Shown here piece after piece: positions 11,242 through 22,975 of a DNA stretch of 64,000 nucleotides. Source of the stretch: Spinacia oleracea (lineage: Eukaryota > Streptophyta > Magnoliopsida > Caryophyllales > Amaranthaceae); contig NC_079489.1 in NCBI RefSeq assembly GCF_020520425.1, positions 16,578,001 through 16,642,000 on the forward strand. Reading direction: 5' to 3'. Numbering within the stretch: the stretch's first letter is position 1; each line of letters opens with the position of its first letter. The notes below the pieces were generated by a model. The model was given only the letters and a program-made list of their open reading frames with translations, was not told where the DNA came from and ran no database searches. The position numbers and the translations under genes are program-made.

Positions 11242-11274
11242 CCACGCGCGCGTGGCTTCACGCGCGATATAAAT
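11242..11274 (+). promoter_or_regulatory. Transposase promoter with CpG palindrome and TATA box
   Basis: A 14-bp perfect palindrome CCACGCGCGCGTGG (11242-11255) is followed by TATAAAT (11268-11274) and a CT-rich leader up to the ATG at 11446. The GC-rich block stands out from its AT-rich surroundings and lies in the subterminal region, where MULE transposases normally bind. Confidence 0.5.
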
Positions 11275-11445
11275 CGAAATTTTTTCTCTCTCCTCTCATT
11301 TTCTGCAAACTCGCTTCTTCACCTTCTCTCCTCTCAAAACTCTCTCTGTAACCCTAAACCCTAACTGCAGATCACGAATCTCATCTCCTCCTCCGCCACC
11401 GAATCTGCAGACCCTAACCCTAGTTTTTCTCCTCCGTCGATTTCC

Positions 11446-14400
11446 ATGGAGTCCTCACCGTCGTTTTCGCATGATAACTTTAACAACTCCGCCGCACCGT
11501 CCACCAATTTAGGGAGTTTTTCAACCTTCTACGGCGAAGACAACCTCCATGAATACCATCCTCCTCCAGAATTTCTTCCTCCACCTCGATTTTGTACAGT
11601 TCAACGACTTCGTTCTCCAAGATTTCTTCCTCCACCTCGATTTTCTACAGTTCAAGGATTTCGATCTCAACGATTTCCGCCTCCACCTGCAACGCCTAGA
11701 TTTGCTACTGATAATCGATATTTTCCTCCTCCTACATTTGCTGCTCCTTCTAGATTTGGGGCTCCTTCTAGATTTGCTGCTCCTGATGGATTTAATTCCA
11801 CTGTTAACTTTCAATCACCTGCTCCTCCTAGATTTGAAGCTCCGGAACCAATGAATTTGTTACTTGAATATCAAACAGGAAATACTGCAACAACAGAAAC
11901 AACGTCAGACACAACTTCTGGAAAAACATCAGAAACGATGTCAGACACAACGTCTGGAAGCAACACATCAAGTAATAAACTAAACACAATGGGCAAATAA
12001 ACTAAATACAATGGGCAAATAAACTAAATACTTTCATATATTAACTAATTTTAGTTTTCTTTAACTAATTTTATGAATTTTGTAACTAATTGCTCCTAAA
12101 CTGATTAAACAATTTAAAAAATTTGTAACTAATTTTAATGAAAACTTTAACTAAACATTTGAATTTTGTAACTAATTATGTTTTTCTTTAACTAAATAAC
12201 TGAATTTTTTAACTAGTTAACCGGTTAAAACTAATTGCATTTTTTTGGTAACTAATGTCTTTAATATTTTAACTAATTACATTAACTGTTTAACTTTTTA
12301 AGCAAGTATACCACTTAACTTGGGCAAATTAAAATAATTTTAACTATCTCATTTCAGTTGTTAACTAATTCTAATGAAAACTTTAACTAAACATTTGAAT
12401 TTTGTAACTAATTATGTTTTTTCTTTAACTAAATAAGTGAAATTTTAAACTAGTTAACTGATTAAAAGTTTTTGCGTTATTTTTTTAACTAATTTCTTTA
12501 AGATTTTAACTAATTTCTATTGATTCTTAACTAATTTGTTTTTTATTTTACAGGTTTAAAAACTAAATTTGATAACTTAACAGAGGATGAAATAAGAGGA
12601 TCATTGACTGGATATGAAGCACAAACCCTTGATGAAATATTTTCTCTTTATCAAAGACATTCAGTGTTGATCGGATTTTCAGTGAGGAAAGCTACAACAA
12701 GGAGAGTTCCAAAAACTGGAGAGCTCAAGGAACAATACTTGTGTTGTTCAAAGCAAGGAAAAAGAAGAGAAGAAAAATCAAAGAACAACGAGGAATTACC
12801 TTTACCATGTGAAAGCAAACCAAAAAAAGAGTCAAAACAAACAAGAAAACAAGATATTACTAGAACGGGATGCAATGCGCAGATAAGAGTGAAGTTGAAC
12901 TGTAGTGGAATGTTTGAAATTAAGCATCATGTTATTGAACACAATCATGATTTAGCAAGATTGTCACTGCAACACTTTCATAGGTACAAATAATTAAACC
13001 AAACACTTTCACTAATTCGTTTAATTTCCTAACTAATCTGTTTAAAACGTGAACTATTTATATATTTTCATTAACTATTTTCTCTACAGGTCAGAAAGAA
13101 AAATTGATGAAGATAAGGCACAAGTAATTGAAGGGCTTGCTTTATCAGGAATACAACCAGCAGATTCATACAGATATATGTGTAATGAATCCGGTGACCC
13201 GGAAGTGCTTGGCCACACATTAATTGACCACATGAATTTTTCAAGTAGATTGAAGATGAAAACAATAGAAGGAAAAGATTCACAAGCAGTGGTGAATATG
13301 TTAATTCGCAGAGGAGAAGAAGAACCGGATTTTTTTTATCGTGTTAAGTTGAATGAGAAAAATCAAGTTATAGGCATATATTGGAGAGATGGAATGATGA
13401 AAGAAGATTATGATATATATGGAGACGTGTGTGTGTTTGACACGACCTTCAGAACAAACAAATACAACTTAGTTTGTGCACCGTTTGTAGGCGTCAACAA
13501 CCACTGGAGTAATGTGATGTTTGGATGTGCCTTTATTGCTGATGAAAAAACAGACACTTTTGTGTGGCTATTGGAAGTATTTCTAGAGTCTATGGGAGAA
13601 AAAGCACCAGTAACTATCTTCACTGATCAAGATCAGACAATGGCAAATGCTATTGAACAAGTAAGAATACCTTAACTAATTTGTTAATATTGTTAACTAA
13701 TTGCTTCTTTTTGTTCACTAATCACTTACAAATCTTCACTAATTAATAGACACTCTTCTCTGATGTCTTCAGTAGTTTACTAAAAAGTTAAAATCATTAA
13801 CTAATTCATATTAATACTTAACTAATACTATTCTGTGAATATAATAGGTATTTCCTCATACTAGACATAGATTATGCTTATGGCACCTACAAAAAAATGC
13901 TGTGTCAAGGTTTGGAGATTTAAAGGCTGACACGACATTCAAGGACACTTTTAAAAAGTGTTTATATGGCTGCTTCAATGAAGAACAATTTGAAACAACA
14001 TGGTTTGAAATGATTCAAACGTATGGGCTTCAAAATCATGAATGGTTTACAAATTTGTACACCATAAAGGAAAAGTGGTGTACAGCTTTAAACAAAGATT
14101 TTTTTTCAGCTGGTATTTTGTCTTCACAAAGGTTAGTTACCAACTGAAATAATTGATATAAATATTTAACTAATTGGTATAAATATTTAACTAAGTATTT
14201 CGATTTTTTAACTAATGTCTTGCAATGCTTAACTAATTGGTGGAGTTGTTTATCTAATTGTGTTTTGTTTAACTATTTGATTGGTTTATTTAACTATTTG
14301 GTTTTAAAATGTAACTATTTCAGCATATTTATTAACTAATTGAATATTTTTCTTTTAAAAAGGAGTGAGAGCACAAACAATGCCATTGGATTTAAAGGGA

Positions 14401-15629
14401 ACAAATCAACTACCCTAACAGAATTCTTCCATATATTTGGGGCAACAGTAGATCGGTGGAGGTATCAAGAAGATCAGAATGAGTTTAATTGCGGAAATTC
14501 AATGCCTAAATCAGATTTTCCAATGGTTGGAATGATTAAACACGCGGCAAGTGTTTATACGCTCACCTTGTTTCGAGATTTTAAAAAAGAATTCAAGTAT
14601 GCAATGGGTTGCATATCAACTATTCATCACATGGAGGACAATTTCATTGGTTATAAAGTACAACACGAATCATGGCCAGACCACACTGCAAAACATGTAG
14701 CATTTGATCCATCAACCAATTCAATTGCTTGCAATTGTAGAAATTTTGAAGAATCAGGTTAGCTAATTCTGTTGACTAAATCTTTTAAAAAGTTAACTAA
14801 TCGTATTCAATTCTTAACTAATTGATTCATGTACTTAACTAAATAGTGTCAGTTTTTAACTAATTGATTTCAGTTCTTAACTAATTGTTTGAAAAACTTA
14901 ACTAATTGTATTCATTTTTTAACTAATTCATTTCAGAAAGTTCTTAGATTTCAGTTTAATTTTCTTGCATTATGATCAAATATTGCTCCTATTACAACAT
15001 GCAGGATGGCTATGTTTTCATGCAATTCGAGTTCTACATGTACATTCTATAATCAATATCCCAGATAAATATATTTGCAAAAGATGGACAAAGTTTGCAA
15101 AAAGTGAAGTATGGAAGAGAGTGGAACAAAGAGAAGATAATGGTATTGAAAAAAGAAAAATCACTCCATGGCGTTACGAGATGGCAAGAAATTTTTACAA
15201 TTTGGTTCTTAAATGTCAGGACAGTGACGAGGCAAAAAAGGTTTTTAACTAAATGAAGGTTAACTATTACATACAAATTTAATACTAATTTCTATTAGAG
15301 TTTAACTATTTTTTTTAATTTTTTACTATTAGGTTCTGAGAGCTGCTTATGCAAGTGCTAGTGACAACATAAATAAAGTGCTAGAAGCAGAAAAGGCAGC
15401 ACAAAAAGAGGCAGCTCAAAAAGAAGCAGAGGATGTGGCACCTACTTCATCATCATCAAATGCACTTCTAGAATATCCTGGTCAATTTCCACAAATAACA
15501 GTTCAGAATCCACCACAAATAAAGACAAAAGGAAGAAGTAAAAGAAAAAAGGGACACTTTGAGGTCAGAGAATCATCAACAACAGCTAAAGAATTCGGAA
15601 CATTTCCAACAAAACCACAACTATTTTAA
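11446..15629 (+). CDS. MULE transposase, FAR1-type, seven exons, 912 aa
   Basis: The protein cuts and moves Mutator-like DNA. Proposed exons are 11446-11971, 12554-12983, 13090-13660, 13848-14131, 14363-14757, 15005-15240 and 15333-15629. They total 2739 nt, an exact 913 codons, and every border is GT-AG. Exon 1 encodes a Pro/Phe-rich tail with PPPRF-type repeats. Exon 2 holds a FAR1 WRKY-GCM1-like zinc domain (CC...TGCNAQIRV...IEHNHDL). The DDE core reads VFDTTFRTNKYN (first D), IFTDQDQTMANAI (second D) and SSQRSESTNNAI (catalytic E), with the conserved CLWHLQKNA between the last two. A SWIM zinc finger spans the exon 5/6 junction (CNC...FEESGWLCFHAIRVL). The C-terminus is charged and basic. 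No stop or frameshift was seen. Host-domesticated FAR1/FHY3 relatives are an alternative, but the TSD and termini make this a transposon gene. Confidence 0.9.
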
Positions 15630-16303
15630 AGATTTGTGTAATTAATTGAATATGAACAGGAATTAGTCAAAGAAAGTGATTGTGTAGTGAAACTATCAGA
15701 CAAAATATTCAAAGAGAAAACACAAATATTTATATTTGATTTTTAATACTACTTCAATTTTTACTTCACATTATTTATTTATCTTGCAATTGTTTAACTA
15801 ATTGCTTTGATTATTTAACTAAGCAGCTCAATTTATGAACTAAAGGCTTCCATTTCTTAACTAATTGGATTGCAATACTTGATTTAACCAAGTGTTCCAT
15901 TTTTTTAACTAATGTCTTGCATTGTTTAACTAATTGGTTGAGTTGTTTGACTAATTGGTTCATTAGTGTAACTAAGTGGTTGGTTTTCTTAACTATTTTG
16001 TTCTAATGAACTGCACTAACTGGTTGGATTACTTAACTATTTGTATCAGAGACTTTACTAACTAGTTGGATTACTTAACTAATTGGATTACATTGTTTAA
16101 CTAGATTACATTGATTAACTAATTGTTTCAATGACATCACGAACTAGTTGGATTACTTAACTAATTGTTTCAGAGATTTAACTAAATGTGCAACTAACAG
16201 TACCACATGTTAATTTGTTAGAAAAAAGAACCACTATCAACTAAAACCACTATCACCTAAAATGTTTGGCAAATTTCACAACTAGACCAACTCCTAAGTT
16301 GAT
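15630..16303. other. Spacer between the two convergent MULE genes
   Basis: This region should hold both 3'UTRs. It is dominated by TTAACTAATT-type motifs with no open frame of note. Confidence 0.6.
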
Positions 16304-16531
16304 TCACTCGTCAACTTTATGTCTTTTCATGCTCGGTTCTTCAGTTCCTGATGTGGGGGCTGTTGTTGCAGTCTTGGCTCCACGCCTTGTCATGGCATAT
16401 GTTTTAAGTGGTTCAGAAACATCTTCTTTGGCATTCTCTGCTGCTGCTGCCTTCTGTGCCTTCTTCAAAGCAATAGTTTGTAGTCTCTTCTGCACAGCAG
16501 CAGCCTTCTTCTGTTTCAGTTGTTCTTGCAA

Positions 16532-19500
16532 CTAGGCAGTAGCCTCTTCTTCTTGTTTACGCCTCTTTTCGTCTTCTTCTTTCTTCTTCTTCTGTTCTTC
16601 AATCTTCTTCAGTTGACGATCATGGATAGCGGGGGCAATACCAGCTTTCACGGAGTTGAATCCTTCAATTTCCTTGAGCACATCTTGTTGAATTTGGTTC
16701 AAATCAGACAGAACTAAGGCACTACAAACCTTAGCTCTGCACTGAATTCTGGTTGAACGCTGAAAAAAAAAGAAAAACAGACTAATTAGTAATTGAGTTT
16801 CACAGTTAACTAATTTCTATAATATTTAACTAATTGTATTTCACAGTTAACTAATTGCCATATATACTTAACTAATTGTATTTCACAGTTAACTAATTGT
16901 CATGTGTACTTAACTAACTAACCAGTCTAACTAATTGCTTAACTAATTGCTTAACACAGTTAACTAATTGGTATAAATATTTAACTAATTGTATTTCACA
17001 GTTAACTAATTTCCATATCTACTTAACTAATTGGATTTCACAGTTAACTTATTGCCATGTATACTTAACTAATTGCCATTTATACTTAACTAATTTCCAT
17101 ATGTACTTAACTAATTCCCATATGTACTTAACTAATTGATTTCAGTTCTTAACTAATTGGTTGAATACTAAAATAAAATAAAATAATGTTTAACCAATAA
17201 ATCTAAACAATTAACTAATTCTTTTAAAAACACTTAAAAATATTGAAAACACTTAACTAAAAGAGAATTACCTTGGAGAGATCACAAGTCATCTCCTCTC
17301 CGTCAAAAAAGTGCATTGCCATCAACAGAAAAACCCCACAATCTACATGATTAGGGGTTTTTGATCTTCCAGGGAAATCAAGATATGTCATTTCGAAATC
17401 TAAAAGCTCGGAAGCTGATGGATGATCAATTTCCATCAAGTAATTGTAGAACGCTTCAATCATAAAGGACATTATTGTCTTGTATATAGACAACACCTTC
17501 TTCGTAGAAATGACGTTGTCAACATATACAAGAGTTTTACTGTTGAAGTTGACAATTAGAAGAGAAAAGTGCTCCCCATAATGAATAGGCAAGTAAAACT
17601 GCAAAAAAATGAAGAAAAACAGAATCAGAAAAATCATAACTAAAAGACATAAAATTTTAACTAATTAATACAATGTCTTAACTATAACCTATAAATTCAT
17701 AACTATTAAGAATACAAACTTACCATGGAAACAGTTTTAAGATCCCATCGGTGGTCATTGATGTCTTCCACCCAATGTTTCCAACTACTTAAAAGCTCTT
17801 CAGAAATTTGTTGTTCAGAGTCCATTGACTTCTCATTCGAAACAAGATCTTTTAGCTTGATCTAAAAAATAATAAAATAAATTTAAATAGAGAAAAAACA
17901 TAGTAACAAATTTTGGTGTAATGAATAATAACAAAGAAATAATCGTACCGTATACTCAATTCCGAAATAGAAGTTACACCCTTGATAATTCAGCTCAAAT
18001 TGCTTTCTATTTAATAGAATGGCCCAAGACTCGACAATATTGGATAAGATTTTCCTATCAGGGAGCAAACTTTGCATCTCTTCTCTTGTTATCTTATGAA
18101 CCAAACCATAAACAAAAAGTTCAGCCCTGTTACACAATCATTAATTTATGTTAGTGTTTAAATAATTGATGTAATTTTTAACTAATAGGTTCTTGTGCTT
18201 CACAATTTAGTTAAGTTGCATATTTTTTAAGGCTTAACTAAATGACATGATTAGTTAACTAATACATGATATTCTCTAACTAATTGTTAAAAATTCTAAA
18301 CTAATGACTATAAAATCCTAATTGATAACTAAAAATTCATAACTAATTTATGTTAACTATTTACTAAAAACTCATTACTAATTGATACACATTCTTAGAT
18401 AAAACTATAAAATGAATAACTAATTCAGAAACACAACTTACTTTTGATCAATAAAATCATCTTCATGAAAACAGAAGTCCATTTTTAAGGCTTAACTAAA
18501 TGATATGATTTGTTAACTAGTATATGATATTGTCTAACTATTTTGTGAAAATTCTAAACTAATGACTATAAAATCCTAATTAATTACTAAAAAATTCATA
18601 ACTAATTTATTTTAACTATTTACTAAAAACTAATTACTAATTGATACAAATTCTTAACTAAAACTATGAAATGAATAAGTAAATACAGAAACACAACTTA
18701 CTTTGGATCAACACACTCATCTTCAAGAAAACAGAAGTCCAGAACCTCTTTTTCAAGCTTTGCCTCTTGGGAGAGAGTCTTAGGGTACCTAAGCATGAAT
18801 GCAGATACAAAGAAAACTTCTTCATCAGGTGAACCAAGTGCTATGCTGCAACAAAGATTATCATTTTCTGGTTGACGACCACCAGATGTATCACTCGTTG
18901 AAGGAACAGAACCAGAAGCAGCATCATTCTTTTTATCTGCACCGCTACCATCACCAACAGAACCAAAAGCAGGAGCGTTCTTTTCACCTGCACCACTACC
19001 AACACCGGCAGCACCAGAAGCAGCACCATTCTTTTCAGCCTCATCATTACCAGCACCGACAGAACCAGAAGCAACACCAACACCATTCTTTTCACCTGCA
19101 TCATTACCAGCACCGGCAAGTCCAGAAGCAACACCATTCTTTTCAGATGCATCATTACCAGCACCGGCAGCACAACTGTTATTTTTCTTCAGATCTTCAG
19201 CATATGCAACAATGGAGTCTATAATCTCCAAAAATACTGGATCTCCATAACCAGGACTATCTGACAATTGTTGTCTTCCCTTCTTTAACGTACTGATATG
19301 CTGCTGATGAAAATTGGAAACAATGTATAAATCCCGGCAATACTTTTTCAATGCTACTTCCAACTCCTTCACAAAAAATGAAAAAAATTAGCTAAAACTA
19401 ATAATAGTATCAAACAATGTATAACTATTTAATTTAATAACTTAACTAATACAAGACACCATGTAACTAATTTCTTGAATTACTTAACTAATATGTGTGA

Positions 19501-21457
19501 CTGAAAAATAATAAAATTGTTAACTAATTGCCTTAGTAGATTAACTAATTGGTATCAGTTCATCACTAATAAGTAGGATTCCTTAACTAAACCAAATAAA
19601 AATAAAATTGAAAAAAATAAACTGACTTACATCATCGCAGCTCTTTTCAATATCATCATTTGTCTGAAAACCTTCAGGAATAGCAAACTCAATCATCTTA
19701 CTTCCCGATGCAGAATGAGGTATCCCCGACAAATCACCAAGAGACTTTGCCAAAGGATAGCTCGTTAAATCAACAGCAGCTAGCCCAAAACCCATTTTCA
19801 CCTCAGCAGCTACACGTTCAGATACTTCATCAGGAGACCAATGTTGCACAAGCGGAATCTCCTTGGGCGGACTTACACCACGGAATAAAGCTCTTTGAAG
19901 ATATATAATCTCCAAAAATTGTAAACAACCGCCAACTCTAGTATTAGTAATTTTTTCGTTCCACCTACATACAGCCAACCCCAAATGGTCAAGCACGTAC
20001 TTGCACCAATTTTGTTTCGCAATTTTTGAAACATCCTCTACTGCCTTAAGAAGCTTAATGTCTACCAAACGGTTAGACGTGGGAGCCAAGAAAACACCTG
20101 TCAAACCAATCAGTTCATCACAAAAACAAATCAGTGAAGCAATTGAATAAATTAGTTAAGCATGCAGTTCAATTAGTCACACTGAGACAGTAAGTAGTTG
20201 AACAATCAGTTCACTTAGTTAAAAACAAGAATTAGTGAAGCATTTCAAGCATTTAGTTAAAAAAATCAAATAATTAGTTAAATTTTCATTACAATTAGTT
20301 AAGATGTGAAATAAAAATACTGAAAATTTTTCGAAACAATAAATCACTGAGAATATAAGTAGTTAAGTATTAAAAGAAACTAGTTAAAGAATAGAAGGAA
20401 TTAGTGAAGCATTTTAACCAATTAGTTAAGGTAGAATAAATAATTAATTACAAAAATGGATTACCTAAAGCGTAAATCACAAACGCACGCTTGAATTCAT
20501 CTCCGTACTCGTTAGTATTTGCAAGATAAATCTCCACCTCAGACAAAGCAGCAGATTGCACATTGTCTTTTTTGTTATATTTTCTAAACCACCTCTGGAT
20601 CATTTCAAACGTTCCATCTCCCTCAACCCTCTTCCTAGGTGTTTCTTCAACATCAACACCTTTCACCAAGGGCAGCCTAAACACGTCATACACATCATAA
20701 TCATATAGCTGCACACCATATTTCCGGCCTTCCCCAAACTGCAGCATATGACCAACACTGTTAAATTTCTCAAGAATCCAGCAACTAAGCTTCTTGTTAA
20801 TATCAGGAAGACGAATAGACAGCAGGCCACCAAATCCAATTTCAGTTATGGCCTTGACTTGTTTGTCTTTCTCCTTGATGATAGATAGCATATTAATGAG
20901 AGCTTCTGGTCTACAGATGGGTGTAAAATCCCTAGAAAAGAACAAAAGAACTTAAAACAAAGAACCAATAATGTAATAATTGGAACATAAGTGATATGAC
21001 TAAATTAATAGGAAAACTACACTATTAGTTTCAGTCCATAACTAAATACATTGGATGTTTAACTAATTACTTGTACAATGACACTAATTGATGTCAAATC
21101 TTAACTAATTGGTTTCACAACTTAAAAAATTCAAATGAAAGTTTAGCTAGTTGAATTTACTGTTGAACTAATAGGTTTCAATCAATGACTAATTAAACTA
21201 AATGTATAACTAATAGGTCTCAGTCAATGAATAAAAAGAGGATAAAATTTATACCTATCCAACTCAATTGTTTTACCATCAGGCTCTACATACTCCAACT
21301 TCACTTTTTGTGTTTTCTTTGTCCCTTTTCTGGACGGAACAGCCTCATACCCTACATCAGCAGCAACTTCTTGTGTCTGTTTCACTAAATCAGGATCTGC
21401 ATTCTTAATATGAGGATCATCCTCAGATGTCTTCGCTGCATTTTTTGTTCTAGCCAT
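16532..21457 (-). CDS. Ulp1-like C48 cysteine protease protein carried by the MULE, eight exons, 890 aa
   Basis: Proposed minus-strand exons are 21457-21255, 20931-20465, 20097-19631, 19366-18702, 18126-17949, 17861-17724, 17598-17272 and 16759-16532. They sum to 2673 nt, 891 codons with stop, all with GT-AG borders. The N-terminus is Lys-rich (MARTKNAAKTSEDD). Exons 2-3 resemble the plant domain found upstream of Ulp1 in such transposon proteins (ALG|VFLAPTSNRLVD). Exon 4 encodes a low-complexity GAGND.EKNG.ASG repeat. Exon 7 carries the protease core: His in PIHYGEHFSLL, Asp in LVYVDNV and Cys in HVDCGVFLLMAM. The usual oxyanion-hole Gln before the Cys is not evident. Cellular family members cleave SUMO; here the role in transposition is unknown. 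An in-frame TAG at 16534-16532 ends the protein inside a Lys/Glu coiled-coil-like tail; the frame continues to 16304 with a Lys/Ala-rich 75-residue extension, so the stop may be a recent mutation. Confidence 0.85.
18226..18740. repeat. Tandem duplication of about 258 bp at the exon 4/intron 4 border of the Ulp1-like gene
   Basis: The block starting TTAAGGCTTAACTAAATGA at about 18226 is repeated from about 18486. It includes the splice-donor end of exon 4 (ACAACTTACTTTGGATCA at 18693 versus ACAACTTACTTTTGATCA at 18433). The distal copy therefore holds a pseudo-exon end with its own possible donor, inside the intron. Confidence 0.75.
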
Positions 21458-21465
21458 TTTGATAC

Positions 21466-22355
21466 CTGAAAAAAAATACACAACGTAAGTCAACAAATCA
21501 AAATTCAAAAAACAAATCACTGAAAAACTAGAAAGTTTGTAACTATTTAGTGTGTATAGATAACTAATGTATGTAAATGTGTAACTAATATGGTAAAATA
21601 TGAAACTAATTCGTCTGTATAGATAACTAATTGGTTATAACTAATTTATGAAAACACATAACTATTTGAGTTGAATAGTTAACTAATAGGTTAAAATATG
21701 TAACTAACATGTTAAAATACATAACTGAAACATACATGTTGTTAAGATATTCTTAATTGTGATTATTAATAAAAAAAAACTAAAACTACTGATATCTTAA
21801 CTAAACAACCTAAATTCTAAACTAAAACAACAAAAATTCAAAAGCATAGCAAAAAATAAATGGGAAAAAGCATTTTCAAGCAGTTCCAAAAGAAAAACAC
21901 ATAAAAATAATGAATCTGACAACCTGAAATTCAAATAAAAAGTACGAAAAATGAAGTTCTAACAATAATAGCACAAAAAAGAGAACAATCGCGCAGTTGT
22001 AGAAGAAGAATCGCAAAACGTAAGCACAAATCTCAGAAAATCACAACAAATACATGAAAATCTTAAAAAATCGACGAAAACCCTAACATAAACGGAAAAT
22101 CAAGAAGAATCATATAATCGATGAAAATAGAAAAAATGAAGAACAAAAAATGCACAAAAACGCAACGACATTAAAGTAAAACCTAAAAATCACAGTAAAA
22201 CCCTAAAATGAACACAAACCCTAACAATATACATGCATACCAAAATGTAGATTAAAAGCAAAATAAAACGAGTATACAGACTAAATTAAACTAGAAAAAG
22301 AGAAGAAAATCCAAAAACAACAAAAATTGAAAGTTAAATTGAAGGAAACACTTAC
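21466..22355 (-). other. 5'UTR intron of the Ulp1-like gene
   Basis: TTTT|GTAAGTGTTTCC (donor at 22355) and TTTTTTCAG|GTATC (acceptor ending 21466) bracket an 890-bp intron ending 8 bases before the ATG at 21457. The first exon would begin downstream of a TATA-like CCTATAAAAAC (about 22585-22575), roughly 110 bp inside the right end of the element. Confidence 0.6.
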
Positions 22356-22646
22356 AAAATCGAAGAGACAAAGAACAATAACGGAGCTTGAGCCAATTTC
22401 GGAAGAATAAATAGCAGAATTGAACCAAAAACGACCAGAAGTGAAGCGTGATTTGGAAGAAAAACGATCGGCGCGAAAAGATGAAGAAAACCGTCACTTT
22501 CTCTCTCTTAAATGAGAACAGTGTGATTTGAAAATGAAACGAAAATGAAAATGAGGAAATAGATCAGGAAACCAATGTTTTTATAGGATCCGAATATTTT
22601 CGACCCGCGAGAATTTGGGCTGTATTTGACCCGCGAACAGAACCCA

Positions 22647-22682
22647 GTATAAGGTGGTCTCACAGGAAAGACCGCCTTATAC
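22647..22682. repeat. Terminal hairpin at the right end of the MULE
   Basis: GTATAAGGTGGTCT (22647-22660) is inverted as AGACCGCCTTATAC (22669-22682) with one mismatch, leaving an 8-nt loop. The left end has CGCCTAACAGGCG, and the small relative at 54061-61803 ends in TATAAGGTCGCCTTATA. Fold-back ends look like a family trait. Confidence 0.75.
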
Positions 22683-22702
22683 AAAAGTTTGTAATTTTAA
22701 AA

Positions 22703-22975
22703 TTAGTAAATACTTGTTTCACAATCAGTAGATAAATGTTCATTTCTAAATTGGTTGAATAAATGAGAATTACCAAATAATTAGATAAACGTTCATATTC
22801 GAATGAGTAGATAAATGTTTATTTTCAAATAAATAAATAAATGTTCATTTCCAAAATAGTAAATGTTCATTTCCAAAATAATAAATGTTCATTTCCAAAT
22901 AAATAAATAAATGTCCATTTCCGAAAAAGTAAATGTTCATTTCCATATGAGTATATTAATGTTCATCTTAAACAA
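22703..22975. repeat. Degenerate minisatellite AATAAATGTTCATTTCC
   Basis: Units of about 20-35 bp built on AAATGTTCATTTCCAAA are repeated roughly eight times immediately outside the right end of the MULE. Confidence 0.75.

Larger units (their letters stand above)
12001..21760. repeat. Dispersed TTAACTAATT motif filling MULE introns and spacers
   Basis: The decamer TTAACTAATT and close variants recur every 15-40 bp in the non-coding parts only: 12010-12550, 13670-13840, 14150-14350, 14765-14930, 15780-16200, 16795-17265, 18170-18680, 19430-19590, 20990-21240 and 21530-21730. Exons interrupt it cleanly. At 20140-20450 it appears in the opposite orientation (AATTAGTTAA). It thus runs in the same DNA orientation through introns of both the plus-strand and most of the minus-strand gene. 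The small related element at 54061 has AACTAAAACT-type variants. Confidence 0.85.
11184..22693. mobile_element. Autonomous-looking Mutator-like element with transposase and Ulp1-like genes
   Basis: An 11,510-bp element is bounded by a perfect 9-bp TSD, ATTTTAAAA (11175-11183 and 22694-22702). Its ends are weakly inverted: CAGCAACTTTTCGGTAGG at the left, TTACAAACTTTTGTATAAGG at the right on the minus strand. Each end is a small fold-back, and both hold AGGAAAGACCGCCT (11222 and 22663) in the same orientation. It contains two convergent multi-exon genes: a FAR1/MULE transposase (plus) and a C48 Ulp1-like protease protein (minus). This resembles MULEs reported with captured Ulp1 genes (Kaonashi in Arabidopsis, CUMULE in melon). 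Both reading frames can be spliced to whole codon counts, so the element may still be active or have been so recently. It lies next to the truncated CER1/CER3-like gene. Confidence 0.9.

Noticed and set aside
18799-19224. 141-codon plus-strand frame rich in His/Gln
   Set aside because: Antisense shadow of the repetitive GAGND.EKNG exon of the Ulp1-like gene.
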